Shown: positions 26,701 to 38,700 of the stretch, one piece after another
Layout of the letters: each line of letters starts with the position of its first letter
How positions within the stretch are numbered: the first letter of the stretch is position 1
Assembly (NCBI GenBank): GCA_021018995.1
Contig: CM037597.1
Coordinates: 1,811,299-1,875,298 of the forward strand
Reading direction: 5' to 3'
Source: Chloranthus sessilifolius
Lineage: Eukaryota > Streptophyta > Magnoliopsida > Chloranthales > Chloranthaceae
DNA: 64,000 nucleotides
Position numbers and translations under genes: made by a program
The notes under the pieces: generated by a model
The model's database searches: none
Told to the model about the DNA's origin: nothing
What the model saw: the letters and a program-made list of their open reading frames with translations, nothing else

Positions 26701-29700
26701 ATTTGGTTTACCCTTCCACTGGATGAGGTATGCTTGATGTTTCTCAGATAGCGTTCTCCTTACAGTCCAAGTGTTGTCAATTTTCGGTTTACCTTTCCAC
26801 CTAAGGTAAACCGAAAATTGTTCATGCTTGCGTGTCTTTACCTTGGTAACAAAACATGGATCTCTCAAAACTTTTCCATCTGACCTTTTCACATATTGCT
26901 CAGGCTGGTATTTGGAAATCAATGGGTAGATAAGATTGGGCTTAGGTGGATTGGCATCAAGGAATGCGTTTGAAGGTTTTGTTGTTGGACCTAAAAAGGT
27001 GTAAGACCCTACAACGTAATCATTGCATTAGTACCATGTCTAGAGGAAAATCTAGACTATCATAATGATCGAAATATTTCCAATATAGCATCTGAACAAA
27101 CTCTCTACAATTTCTTGTGGGATTTGTTCGGGTCTAAATTGAACCAAAACAAAATCACTATCATTAAATTTATTAAACAAATTTTGTGAGTTAGAAAAGT
27201 TTTCGATACTTCCATTGCTCAATACAATCTTATCATTAATTTCATGCAACTCAGAATGAAAATCAGACGTTAACTATGCAGAATGTGACTCAAGACTTGA
27301 TTCACAACACGACTCAAAATGTGAATCAGTATGCACCTCATCAGATGACTCAAAATGCAACTCGAGAATATGAGGTGTATGTGCATATACGGACTCTATA
27401 TCTTCATGTGGAGGTGACACTACAGACACTAACGACTCATGTGTAAGTGACTCATATGTGACCAACATGAAACTATCATTCATAACGGAACACAACTTAG
27501 ACTTGTTTCTATCTCCTCACTCATCACGGTATTAGGGTTATACACTTCCTTTCCTATTTTCAAATTTTCCTACTCCTTATTTTCTTCATCTTTAATGAAT
27601 AAACTTTGAACGGGAAATTGTGTGGGACATTGATAGGCAAAATGTTCGAACCCTTGACACTTAGAGAAATCAGGACACTTATCCGTCTTGGTTTTCAAAC
27701 TTTGTAGAAGGTGATGGTGTGTTGAAGGAACATACTTTTCAATAAGTCTCACCTTCATGTCCTCCCATGTGGAGATGGGTTTACTCCAAAGAAATTCAAT
27801 GCGATGTTCTATACTGAGTCCAAAATTTCTTGGCATTACTCTTCAACTTTGTTTTAACTAACTTAATTTTGCACTCATCCGATACGTCATACCAATCAAA
27901 ATTACTCCTCTATACTAGACAATCACTCCACGAAGGTTTTAGGGTTCATCCATCCCTTAAAATTTGGAACCTCATTCAGAATAGATTTTAGAAACTTTTC
28001 AGCAGGGTTATGCTCAGGTTCACGATGATGTGGATATCCCTTAACTCTATTTCCATCCAAACCCTTGGAAGTCTGACTATGGTTTTGAGTATGACGGTTT
28101 TTTAAAGTATTATGCTGAGTTTGCATCTGGGCTTGTAGTTCGGTTTGAATCGTGGTCAACTTGGTTGCAAGTTCCTTTATGAGAGCTTCGATTTTGGCGG
28201 AATCCATGCTAACGTAGGACTCGATTAACAACACTAACTAGTATGCGACCAATGAATATGGAGCCTAGAACCTAATATGAATTCCTATTTGACATAACAT
28301 GCAAATAAAATAAAATTCCTAATGTAAACACCCTAAACTAGAATTGTGCTCTGATACCAATTTGATGTAGAAAAAAATACTAAAACCCTAGTTATGCAAT
28401 TTTAAAATCAATTTGAGATTTAATTGAGCAACAGAGATATAGAAATTAATTTCAAAACACAATATTTAATAACTTTATTAGGGCAATTTAATTGATTCGA
28501 TTTAGCGTCTATTAGCATATAAACTTTCCGATCTATAAAATAGGTGACGGGGATGCCGAGTACGTGGACATCAGTTTTGGACTACATTGGTTCTACAAGC
28601 GTTGGAAGAAACGAAGAGGAAGCCCGAGTACCATAGCTTCAAGGGAGAAAAGGAGGCTGGAATTGTCATCAAAACAGCCACAACTCGCTGTGAACAGTAC
28701 CACAACGCGCCGTGAGCGACTCCGATTAGCAACGAGATTTCTAATTTTTCTGCGGAAATTGCCTTTTTTTAGTCATTATTTATTTCAGGACACTTTATTT
28801 CGAATTTTACTTTGTTTGCCTATTTAAAAAGGCTTGTAAACACATTCTAGGAGGTTATTGATTATTTTGAAAGAGCTATTGCTTGAATGAAGAGAGTCTT
28901 CTTCCTCGTGATGGGTTTGGTGTGAGGCTAAGGGAGTGATTCCCATCTATTTTCTTTTGATCTATTATTACCTTTGCTATCTATCAATCTTTATTTTCTC
29001 TAAAATCTTCATTCATATTGATTCCCAGTTTCGAAACCCTCATTTATCCCGAATCCCTAATTTATTCAAAAACCATAAACCTATTCCAAAACTATAAAGC
29101 TATTACAAAACCATAAACTTGTTTCCACCCTAAATCCATTCCACAACTCTAGTTCGAATCTACATCGAATTGATGACGAACGCCCAAACTTGGAAAACCT
29201 AGAGTTCTATCTCTAGGCCCGATCCTGCCTTAAATCTAACGGGACTTGCGCATCGGATTGGACCCTATCCGGATCTCGCGTGATTTACCTATCAGAATTT
29301 CTAAAACTCTAAGGTATTTAGATAATTTTGCGATTAAGTTTGAATTAATTTGATTTAATTTCAGAAAATTCCCCTTCAAATCATTATTCACGCATTCTAG
29401 GGTTCCCGTCCTGCGTCAGTTTTGGTATCAGAGTTAGGTTTCTAGGTTAGGGCATCTTTGCTTGTCATTTATTTTATTGCATTATTTTCTTTTTGTGAGT
29501 CCATATTGCATTTCATAGTAGAACCCTAATAGACATCTGTGATCACCATGGCTTCGAATGAGATTCTCGATACTCTTAGAGCTATATGAGAAGAGTTGGG
29601 TGCGATTAATGCGCAACTAAATACCATAGAGCAAGCCCAGGCAACTCTAGGGACTTCTAATGATAGCTTGCATGATCGAATCAACCACTTAGATGAGTTT

Positions 29701-32700
29701 GATTAGCACCATGATCAGCGCCAAGAGCGTGAAGGTCCACGCTTTGAACGCAATGGTCGCCAAGATGATCGGAATCGGAACCGTAGGGATCATCGTCGAG
29801 ATGACTACGACCCTGAAGTTCAACTCAAGAATGTCCGAGTTGACATTCCAACCTTCGATGGAAGAATGGACTCTGCAGTCTTCCTCGATTGGCTTTTCGA
29901 CATGGACCAACACTTTGATTGGTATGGTGTGAATGATGACCGTTGCGTCAGACTCGCAAAAATGAAATTAATTGGGCAAGCTCGACTTTTCTGGGTCAAT
30001 GTCGAGCGCATAAGGGTAAACGCGGGTTGTCCTCCCATTACCCGTTGGGACGACATGAAGGAACAACTTACTGAGAAGTATGTTCCTTTATCATACCACC
30101 AACGACTCCTCGATCAGTGACAGAATTTACGCCAAGGTGGTATGCCCTTGACCGAGTACAAGGGCAAATTCGAAGAGTTCATGATGAGCCCTAGGTATTG
30201 GAAGACCCTGAAATCACTCTCTAGATTTCGCACCGGATTGCGACTTGATTTGCAAAAAGAGTTGATTTTTCACCCCGTGGAAATTCTTGAAAGATGCTAT
30301 GCCGTTGTGCAAGATCTGAACGGTATTTGAAAAGGGAATTGATCCACAACATAGTGGTCATCTCTCCGGTGAGGGATGATTTAATCCTCCTTCCAAACCT
30401 ACACAACCTGTCCCTACCAATACGAAGTTTGAAAAGGGAAAATATGTAGTCGGAGAATCCTCAAGGGGCAACTCTCACGTTAAGTGCTATAAATGTCATG
30501 GGATGAGACACTTTACAGCCCAATGCCCTACGAAAACCCTAAAGAAATCTCTTCATTGAGGGAGAGGAGGATGAGGGTGAGGTAGTGTTTGAAGAAGAGG
30601 TGTTTGAGCCGAACGTCACACCCAACGATGAAGAGGGTGATGATAGTGGTCGTGCCTTAGTTGTGGGGTGTGCCCTTGCACAATCTCAATGGGACAAGAA
30701 GGATGACTGGCGAAGGGAGAACATCTTCCACACCTTTGCTAGGTTAGGTGACAAGAGTTGTAAGGTCATCATGGACAACAGTAGTTGCACCAATGTAGTA
30801 TCAACTCACACCATACGCCGCTTGAGACTTACACCCCCGAAGCCTACCCGAGACCTTATAAGGTTACATGGGTTGACTCTTCATCCATTCCCATGCCAAA
30901 AAGGTGTTGTATACCGATTCAGTTAGATTCTTATTCGGATACCTTGTGGTGTGATGTGGTGCTGATGGATGTGAGTCATATCATTTTGGGAAGGTCGTGG
31001 CTCTACGACATGGACGTGACCCTTTTTGGTCGATCAAACATATACACGTTCATGCATAAGGGCAAAAAGATTACTTTACACCCATTGCCTCCCAAAATAC
31101 CATCGACCAACAAAGTCGAGAAGAAGGGCGAGACATCTAAATCCATCAATATTGTGAGCCCTTCGGAATTTGAAAAGACTTCTTTGGATGAGAACGTGGT
31201 CTACGTTGTCATCACTGTTGAGAAAACTCTCGAATCTAGGGGCAAACACCCCAAGGAGGTTGAGTTGATTTAAGAGAATTTGCAAATGTCTTCCCCGAAG
31301 ACTTATCGAACGAACTCCCTCCAATGCGTGACATTCAACACGCTATAGACTTAGTTCCCGGATCCACCTTACCGAACCTGCCCCACTACAAGTTGAATCC
31401 GGTTAAGCATGCCGAGCTAACGCGACAAATTAATGATCTCCTTCAAAAGGGGTTCATTCAAGAGAGTATAAGCCCTTGCGCCGTACTCGCACTACTCACG
31501 CCAAAGAAGGATAGAAGTTGACAAATGTGTGTAGATAGCCAGGCGATTAACAAAGTTACGGTCAAGTATCGGTTTCCCATACCGAGGCTCGACGACATGC
31601 TAGATATGATGGTTGGTGCCACTATCTTTTCAAAGATAGACCTTAAAAGTGACTACCATCAAGTTTGAATCCGCCCCGGTGATGAGTGGAAAACCGCCTT
31701 TAAGACTAAAGATGGTCTTTATGAGTGGACCGTCATGCTATTTGGGCTTTCTAACGCCCCGAGTACTTTTATGAGACTCATGATCCAAGTGTTGAGGCCG
31801 TTTCTAGGCAAATTCCTTGTTGTGTATTTCGATGACATCTTGATCTATAGTTATGACATGGAACAACACTTGAACCACCTTAGGTTGGTTTGCGAAACCT
31901 TAAAGGGCGAAAAGTTGTTTGCGAATCTCAAGAAGTGCACCTTCATACAACGTTTCGTTGTCTTCTTGGGATTCATTATCTCGGCCGATAGAATGGTCGC
32001 GGACCCCGAAAAGGTTAAAGCCATCGTGGAGTGGCCCGAGCCTAAAAACATACGATGTCCGCAGCTTACATGATTTGGTTACTTTCTATCATCGCTTAAT
32101 CAGAAGCTTTAGCACCATCATTACCCCAATCACTGATTGCATGAAAAAGGGGGACTTCAAATGGGGCAAAGCCGCGATGAAAGCCTTTGCCGAGATCAAA
32201 CAAAAGATGAGTAGTGCACCCGTCACGTGCTTGTCGGATTTTTTCAAAGTCTTCGAAGTTGCATGCGACGCATCGGGTGTGGGTATAGGAGGAGTGCCTA
32301 GCCAAGAGGGCCACCAAGTGACCTATTTTAGTGATAAGCTTAATGAGGCGAAGCAAAAATACTCCACCTATGACAAGGAGTTCTATGCGGTCGTCCGATC
32401 TCTTTGGTATTAGAAGCATTACCTTAGACTGCAGGAATTTGTGTTGTTTTCTGACTATGAAGCCTTACGCTTCCTTGTTTCATAGAAAAAGTTGAACCCG
32501 AGGCATGCGAAGTGGGTTGAGTACCTTCAAGGGTTCACATTCGTGTTAAAGCATAAGACCGGTGCTGAAAACAAGGTTGCTGATGCGCTTAGTCGTTGAA
32601 TGGTGACTTTGCACTCTATGAGTACCAAGGTCGTCGGGTTCAAACGATTAAAGGATGAGTACCCTGATTGCTCAAATTTTAGGGTAGAGTACATTGCTCT

Positions 32701-35700
32701 CCTTAGCGACCTAACCAACACACACTCTGCGTACGCCATCCAAGATGGGTTCTTATTTAAAGGCAATCGCCTTTGCATCCCTCGCACTTCATTGCGTGAT
32801 TTCCTCATTTGGGAGTTACATGTCGGAGGGTTAGCCGAACATTTCGGGCGTAATAAGACTGTTGCATTCGTAGAGGATACGTTCTTTTGGCCTAGCCCAA
32901 TGAGAGATGTCGCCCGGGTTTTCAAACATTGTTCTACTTGCCAAGTGTCGAAACAAAGTAAGCAAATACCGGCTTGTACACTCCGTTACCCGTGCCACAC
33001 ACACCGTAGCAAGACCTTTCAATGGATTTTCGTGCTTGGACTTCCCAAAACCCCAAGGAAGCACAATTCCATTTTTGTCGTAGTGGACCGATTTTCCAAA
33101 ATGGCTCACTTCATACCTTGTTCTTAGATCTCCGATGCTTCCCACATTGCTAAGTTATTTTTCGCGGAGGTCGTGCGTCTTCATGGGTTGCCTAAAACCA
33201 TTGTGTCTGATAGGGATGTTAAATTCACCAGCTATTTTTGGAAAACCCTTTAGCACATGATAGGCACTATGCTCCAATTTTTGTCGTCCTATCACCCTCA
33301 AACGGATGGCCAAACCGAGAGTACCAATAGGAGTTTAGGGATTCTTCTTCGCAGTCTTATCAGTGATCATGTTAGGACCTGGGATATCATTTTGCCCATA
33401 GCTGAGTTTGCCTATAATAATTCTGTCAATAGGTCCATAGGCATGAGTCCCTTTGAAGTGACATATGGCCATAGGCTTAGAACACCTTTAGATTTGATCT
33501 CCATGCCAGCTTCCCATAGAGTATCTGAGTCAGCCGATGCATTTGCACAACACATTCAAAGTTTGCATGTCGAAATTAAATAAAAGATTAATTCAAGCAA
33601 CAATCAATATAAATTATATGCCGACACTTACAGGCATTTCAAAGAATATTAGGTGGGTGATTAAGTGATGGTCCGAATTAGGCCTGAGCGGTTTCCATTG
33701 GGTTCCGCAAAGAAGCTCCAATCCTGAGGTGCTAGACCTTTTAGAATTTTGGCAAGTAGTGGTCCTAATGCATACGTACTCGAGTTTCATCCAGGTACGG
33801 GGGTTAGTTCGGCGTTCAATGTGGAGGACCTGGTTCCTTACTTGGGTTCAACCCCATCTCTCGCAAATCCTTTCCAGCCCTCTTCTAGTCCCAACCTCAC
33901 CCAAACCTTGAACCCGATGCCCCTCCCTTCTCCAAGCAAGCAACGACAAGATGTGATTGAGGATATATTAAGTGATCATGCCGTATCCACATGATGGAGG
34001 GTTTCAGAAATACTTGGTCAAATGGGTCAGAAAATCGGAGTCTGAAAACACATGGATTCATGAGAATGAAGTTCGCCAATTGAACCCTGACTTGATCGAA
34101 ATCTACCACGAACGTATTTCATCAGTGATGAAACCTATTTGGTCCGGGGGAATTGACGGGGACGCCTAGTACGTGGACATCAGTTTTGGACCACATCGAT
34201 TTTACAAAGCATCGGAAGAAACGAAGTGGAAGCCCGAGTATCATAACTTCAAGGGAGAAAAGGAGGCTGAAACCGTCATCAAAATAGCCACAACTCGTTG
34301 TGAACAATACCATAACGCGTCGTGGAAAACTCCACCAGCGACGTGTCACGGGGTCGCACTTCCGCAATCTCAGTCCCGTGCGGCACCTAACGCACGCTTC
34401 GCTAGGTCAGCCTACTTTTGACACCAATAGTCGCGGGGCGTCCTTTGACGCGCTTTCAACCCACGCGGTGCTTCGCTACCGCGTGCAACGAAGCCAACCC
34501 ATCTGCACATCAGCTCTGATACCACCCGCCCAGAGGACGGGAACTCCTCCCAACCTGTGGTTACCTCTGTTTCACGGCCTACCACCCGGCTTATCGTGCC
34601 CCTTACGACACGCCATCACTGCCACCGCTAAACTTGGCTGCTCAAGCTTCACCACATGCCTTTGGACTAGTACCTCGCTACTTTCGAACCAAGCCCGACC
34701 TTGTGCCTCGCGTCGCGTGCCCAGCGAGTCCCACTCGGCTTGCCTTCGTGTGCGTTAATTACTAGCACACGTTCATCCTTAGCCCACATCGTCGTGCTCA
34801 ATCGAGTCCCACGCAGTCCCTTGTGTTGTCACACGAGGTTGCCCGGTATGTCTGTGCAGCAGCGTAGTCCGGTCATACTTCAACCTCCCTTGGGTGCCAC
34901 GCATCGGCTGCGTCGACGTCCTAGGCCCACCCTTTCGGGGACGTAGGAGACACTTGCGCCTTCGGCAGCAAGGCCCGTGTGGGGAATAGCTCTCAAGCTC
35001 CCTTCCCTATATAAGGGTAAAGCAGTCATTCGGAATGGTAGGAGAACCTCAAACCCTTTGACATCTGTAACGCCTCTGCGTCGTAGCCCACCTTAGCTAT
35101 GTCAGCGTCCGTCGTGGCCAGTAGCGCTCCGCGTCCTACCCTCATGTGACCGTGTCGCGTCCTCGCAGCGCGACCACGTTGCCAGGCCCACTTGGCCCCA
35201 TGTCGTGTGCCCTCCTGGCACCACATGTCGTGCCACACACACACCATCTTTATTGGCCCGTCACATCCTCCACCACTCCATAAATGTCAACATCCTCGTT
35301 GACGCATGATCATAGTGAACTGACCCCGCCAACTCCTCCCATCTTGTTCGCATCTCATTTCTAGTTCTTAGGTCTGCACATTCCTATTAGCTCCCCACTG
35401 TCACCCCGGTCGGGTCAACTTGGTTCTGCTGTCACAAGGCCCTCACCTGTTAACTAGCTCAGGGATGTCGCGTGTCCTCTTGACACCACATCGCGTGTCC
35501 TCTTGACACCACATCGCGTGCCTCCGCACCAATTGTTCATGGATGTCGCATGCCCTCTTGACACCACATCGCGTGCCTCCGCACCAATTGGTCAATAGCA
35601 TCGCCCACGGATCGAACTTGGCTCGATACCAAAATGTCGCGGGGTGCCGCCCAACCTCGATCCGTCGGCACCTAACGCTGCCGCTTCGTCACCTACTTTT

Positions 35701-38700
35701 GATACCAATAGTCGCGGGGCGTCCTTCGACGCGCTTTCAACCCACGCGGTGCTTTGCTACCGCGTGCAACGAAGCCAACCCATCTGCACATCAACTCTGC
35801 TACCACCTGCCTAGAGGACGAGAACTCCTCCCAACCTGTGGTTACCTCTGTTTCACGGCCTACCACCCGGCTTATCGTGCCCCTTACGACACGCCATCTG
35901 CACCACTGTGCTAAACTTGGCCTGCTCAAGCTTCACCACATGCCTTTGCACTAGTACCTCGCTTCGCTGTAGAACCAAGTCCACCCTTGTGCCTCGCTTG
36001 CGTGCCAAGCGGAGTCCCATGCTTGCCTTCGTGTGCGTTCCGAATTACTAGCACACGTTCATCCTTAGCCCACATGTTGTCGTGCTCAACTGAGTCCCAC
36101 GCAGCGCCCTTGTGTTGTCACGCGAGGTTGCCCAACCGTATGCACCGCGACGCGTAGTCCGGGGCCATACTTCAACCTCCCTTGGGTGCCACACGGCATC
36201 GCTGCGTCGACGTCCTAGGCCCACCCTTTCAGACCTAGGTGACACTTGCGCCCCTCGCAAACACAAGGCCCCGTGTGCAGGGGAATAACTCTCAAGCTCC
36301 CTTCCCCTATATAAGGGTAAAACAGTCATTCAGCCAGAATGGCAGAAGAACCTCAAACCCCTTGGTTTGACATACCGTAACGCCTCCTGCGTCGCTAGCC
36401 CACCTTGGCTATGTCGCGTCCGTGTCGCAACCGTGACGCCCCGCGTCCTACCCTCATGCGACCGTGTCGCGTCCTCGCAGCGCGACTACGTCGCCAGGCC
36501 CACTTGGCCCCATGTTGCGTGCCCTCCTGGCACCACATGTCGTGCCACACGCACCATGCTGCAAGCTCGAGTATTGGCCCCGTCACAGACGGGATTTCTA
36601 ATTTTTCTGCGGAAATTACCTTTTTTTAGTCTTTATTTATTTTATGACTCTTTATTTCGAATTTTACTTTGGTTGCCTATTTAAAGAGGCTTGTAAACAC
36701 ATTCTAGGACGTGATTGATTATTTTGAAAGAGCTATGACTTGAATGGAGAGAAAATCTTCTTCCCCGTGATGAGTTTTGTGTGAGGCCAAGAGAGTGATT
36801 CCTATCTATTTTCTTTTGATCTATTATTATCTTTGCTATTCATCAATCTCTGTTTTCTCTAAAATCTTCATCCATATTGATTCCCAGTTCATCTATCCCG
36901 AATCCCTAATATATTTCAAAACCATAAACCTATTACAAAACCATAAGCCTATTCTGAAACCATAACCTGTTCCCACCCTAAATCCCTTCCACAGCCCCAG
37001 TTCGAACTCGTGAATCTACATCGGATTGACGACCAACGCCCAAGCCTGGAAAAGGTAGAGTTCTATCTCTAGGCCCGATCCCTCCTTAAATCTAACGGGA
37101 TTTGAGCATCGGGCTAGACCCTATCCAGATCTCGCGTGATCTACCTATCAGAATTTCTAAAACCCTAAGGTATTTAGATAATTTTGCGATTAAGTTTGAA
37201 TTAATTTTATTTAATTTTGGCAAATTCCCTTTCAAATCATTATTCACGCATTCTAGGGTTCCGTCCCGCGTCATTAGGTCTAAAGATAGTTTCTAGTTTT
37301 GATCTAGCTTAGGGCACCAAACAACAATTTTGAATCTTTGCGGAATTAATCAATAAGAAGATTATAGGTCTCTAAAATTCAAGGGTCAAATACAAACAAG
37401 CTAAATAAATTACTCGACAATAATCAAAAGATAAAATAGAAAATGGATAGAAGATCCAAGGAATCACTCCAAGGAAGGTAGTTGGCCCCACACCAATCCA
37501 AGAATCACTCTTCTAACGAAAATTCATCTCAAGTTCTCTAGAATTCGCACAAAGCAAAACTCATGAATTTTATTAATCATCCATTCAATATCCTCATAAG
37601 AGATTACAATGCGTATTTACAAAGAAAAGAAACCCTAAGAATATTACTTAAAATGACACTCGTAATCAACCATTAAAACTTTCTATTCTAATGGTCATAA
37701 TTAATTTCACCATTAATCTTTTTCTTTTTATTACACGACCACTTTTGAAGGTTAAATGATGTCCGATTGATGTGAAATTGGTCTTATTTGAAAGCTTATC
37801 AAAGTAACTTTCCAACAAGACAAGAATCACACAATTCCGACATATATCGATAGACTTATGATCCACTTTTTCGATGGTTGCGCTGAAAGTGACGAAATTA
37901 ACAGTCACATAGCACATTTTATTAATCCATTAAATGCTTCAAATAAGGAAACTAATTCTAAAACAAACCATTTATTAAAAGAATTTTAATAAAAAAGGAA
38001 ACTGAACCTAGATAAAATGCCTAAAATAACGTACACACGGGTCTTTAACGGGCCTTTTAAAAACTCATTTGCGGGTCCACTTGCTCTTTCGATGTATCCT
38101 CTTTATACGGCCACGATCTCGGCGTATAGGCTTCTATTCCGCATCAATCTTCCACACAGTAGATGTTGAGTTCATGGGCCTACTTTTAGGCAGACAGATG
38201 TTGATTTCTCATGACACAAATCCCAAAGTGAATGTGAACCATGCTTGATGGTACACTGATCGTGATCAGTTTTGGGATGTGTGCCACGTGGAATTAACAT
38301 CTGACCGTCCAATAGTAGGCCTATGCGCTCAAGATCTTTTGTGTAGAAGATATGGACGAAAAACGATCTCTGTCATCTGCTTTAAAACAGTCAACATATT
38401 TTTTCCTTTGTTTGAATGAGGTGGAAGTGGTGTGGTAGTAACACCGGCCTTTATTTATTGATTAGTAAATGTTATATTATTCTGTTTATGTTCGGCTTTG
38501 GTCCGAAATGCATCAGCTCGTGGGAAATTTAATATCTCAAGACAGCTTTGCTGAAGCGTGCTCTTATATAGTGGACTAAAATTTTGTTGCTTCTATGTTT
38601 TAAGGACAACAGTATTATCTGCTATTATAATGCATATTTGATGAGATCTTGGTACTTGTTGCTATTTTTTCTTGGGCTTTTGTTAAGTCTTTTTTTTTTT

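Larger units (their letters stand above)
28545..37273 (+). mobile_element. Element B: Ty3/gypsy chromovirus, split by the miniature LTR element copy 2
   Basis: Plus orientation. 5' LTR 28545-29418; 3' LTR 34154-34343 plus 36592-37273. Edges TGACGGGG and GCGTCA. Target duplication ATAGG (28540-28544) and TTAGG (37274-37278). Internal order gag, protease, RT, RNase H, integrase, chromodomain. Own length about 6.48 kb. Several stops and frameshifts, so it is not coding-competent as it stands. Confidence 0.92.
34154..37273 (+). repeat. Element B 3' LTR, split by the miniature LTR element
   Basis: The pieces 34154-34343 and 36592-37273 sum to 872 bp and align with the 874 bp 5' LTR. The break falls in the word CAGCGACGGGATTTC, which is intact in the related LTR at 63640. 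Confidence 0.9.
25432..38146 (-). mobile_element. Element A: non-autonomous gag/chromodomain LTR retrotransposon, split by element B
   Basis: Minus orientation. The 3' LTR is 25432-26495 and the 5' LTR is 28363-28544 plus 37279-38146. Target duplication ATCAT (25427-25431) and ATCTT (38147-38151). The primer site TGGTATCAGAG lies beside the 5' LTR, and a purine tract AGTAGGGGGAA beside the 3' LTR. Own length is about 3.98 kb. The internal 1.87 kb holds gag, an integrase C-terminal relic and three chromodomain-like units. There is no protease, RT, RNase H or integrase core. Same layout as element E. Confidence 0.85.
25320..38449. mobile_element. 15329-type MITE split by 12.7 kb of nested retroelements
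   Basis: The left piece 25320-25431 starts GGCTGGTGTTACTACCACAC, and the right piece from 38147 ends GTAGTAACACCGGCC. Together they are about 410 bp, close to the 416 bp of the intact copy at 15329-15744. This is the outermost layer of the nest in intron 9. Confidence 0.85.

Noticed and set aside
31324-32413. Possible integrated pararetrovirus (caulimovirid) RT
   Set aside because: The region lies between LTRs with a target duplication, has an initiator-Met primer site, and is followed by integrase and a chromodomain, which pararetroviruses lack.
37666-37917. 83-codon minus-strand frame in the intron 9 nest
   Set aside because: It lies wholly inside the element A LTR and is not conserved in its partner LTR at 26000-26270.
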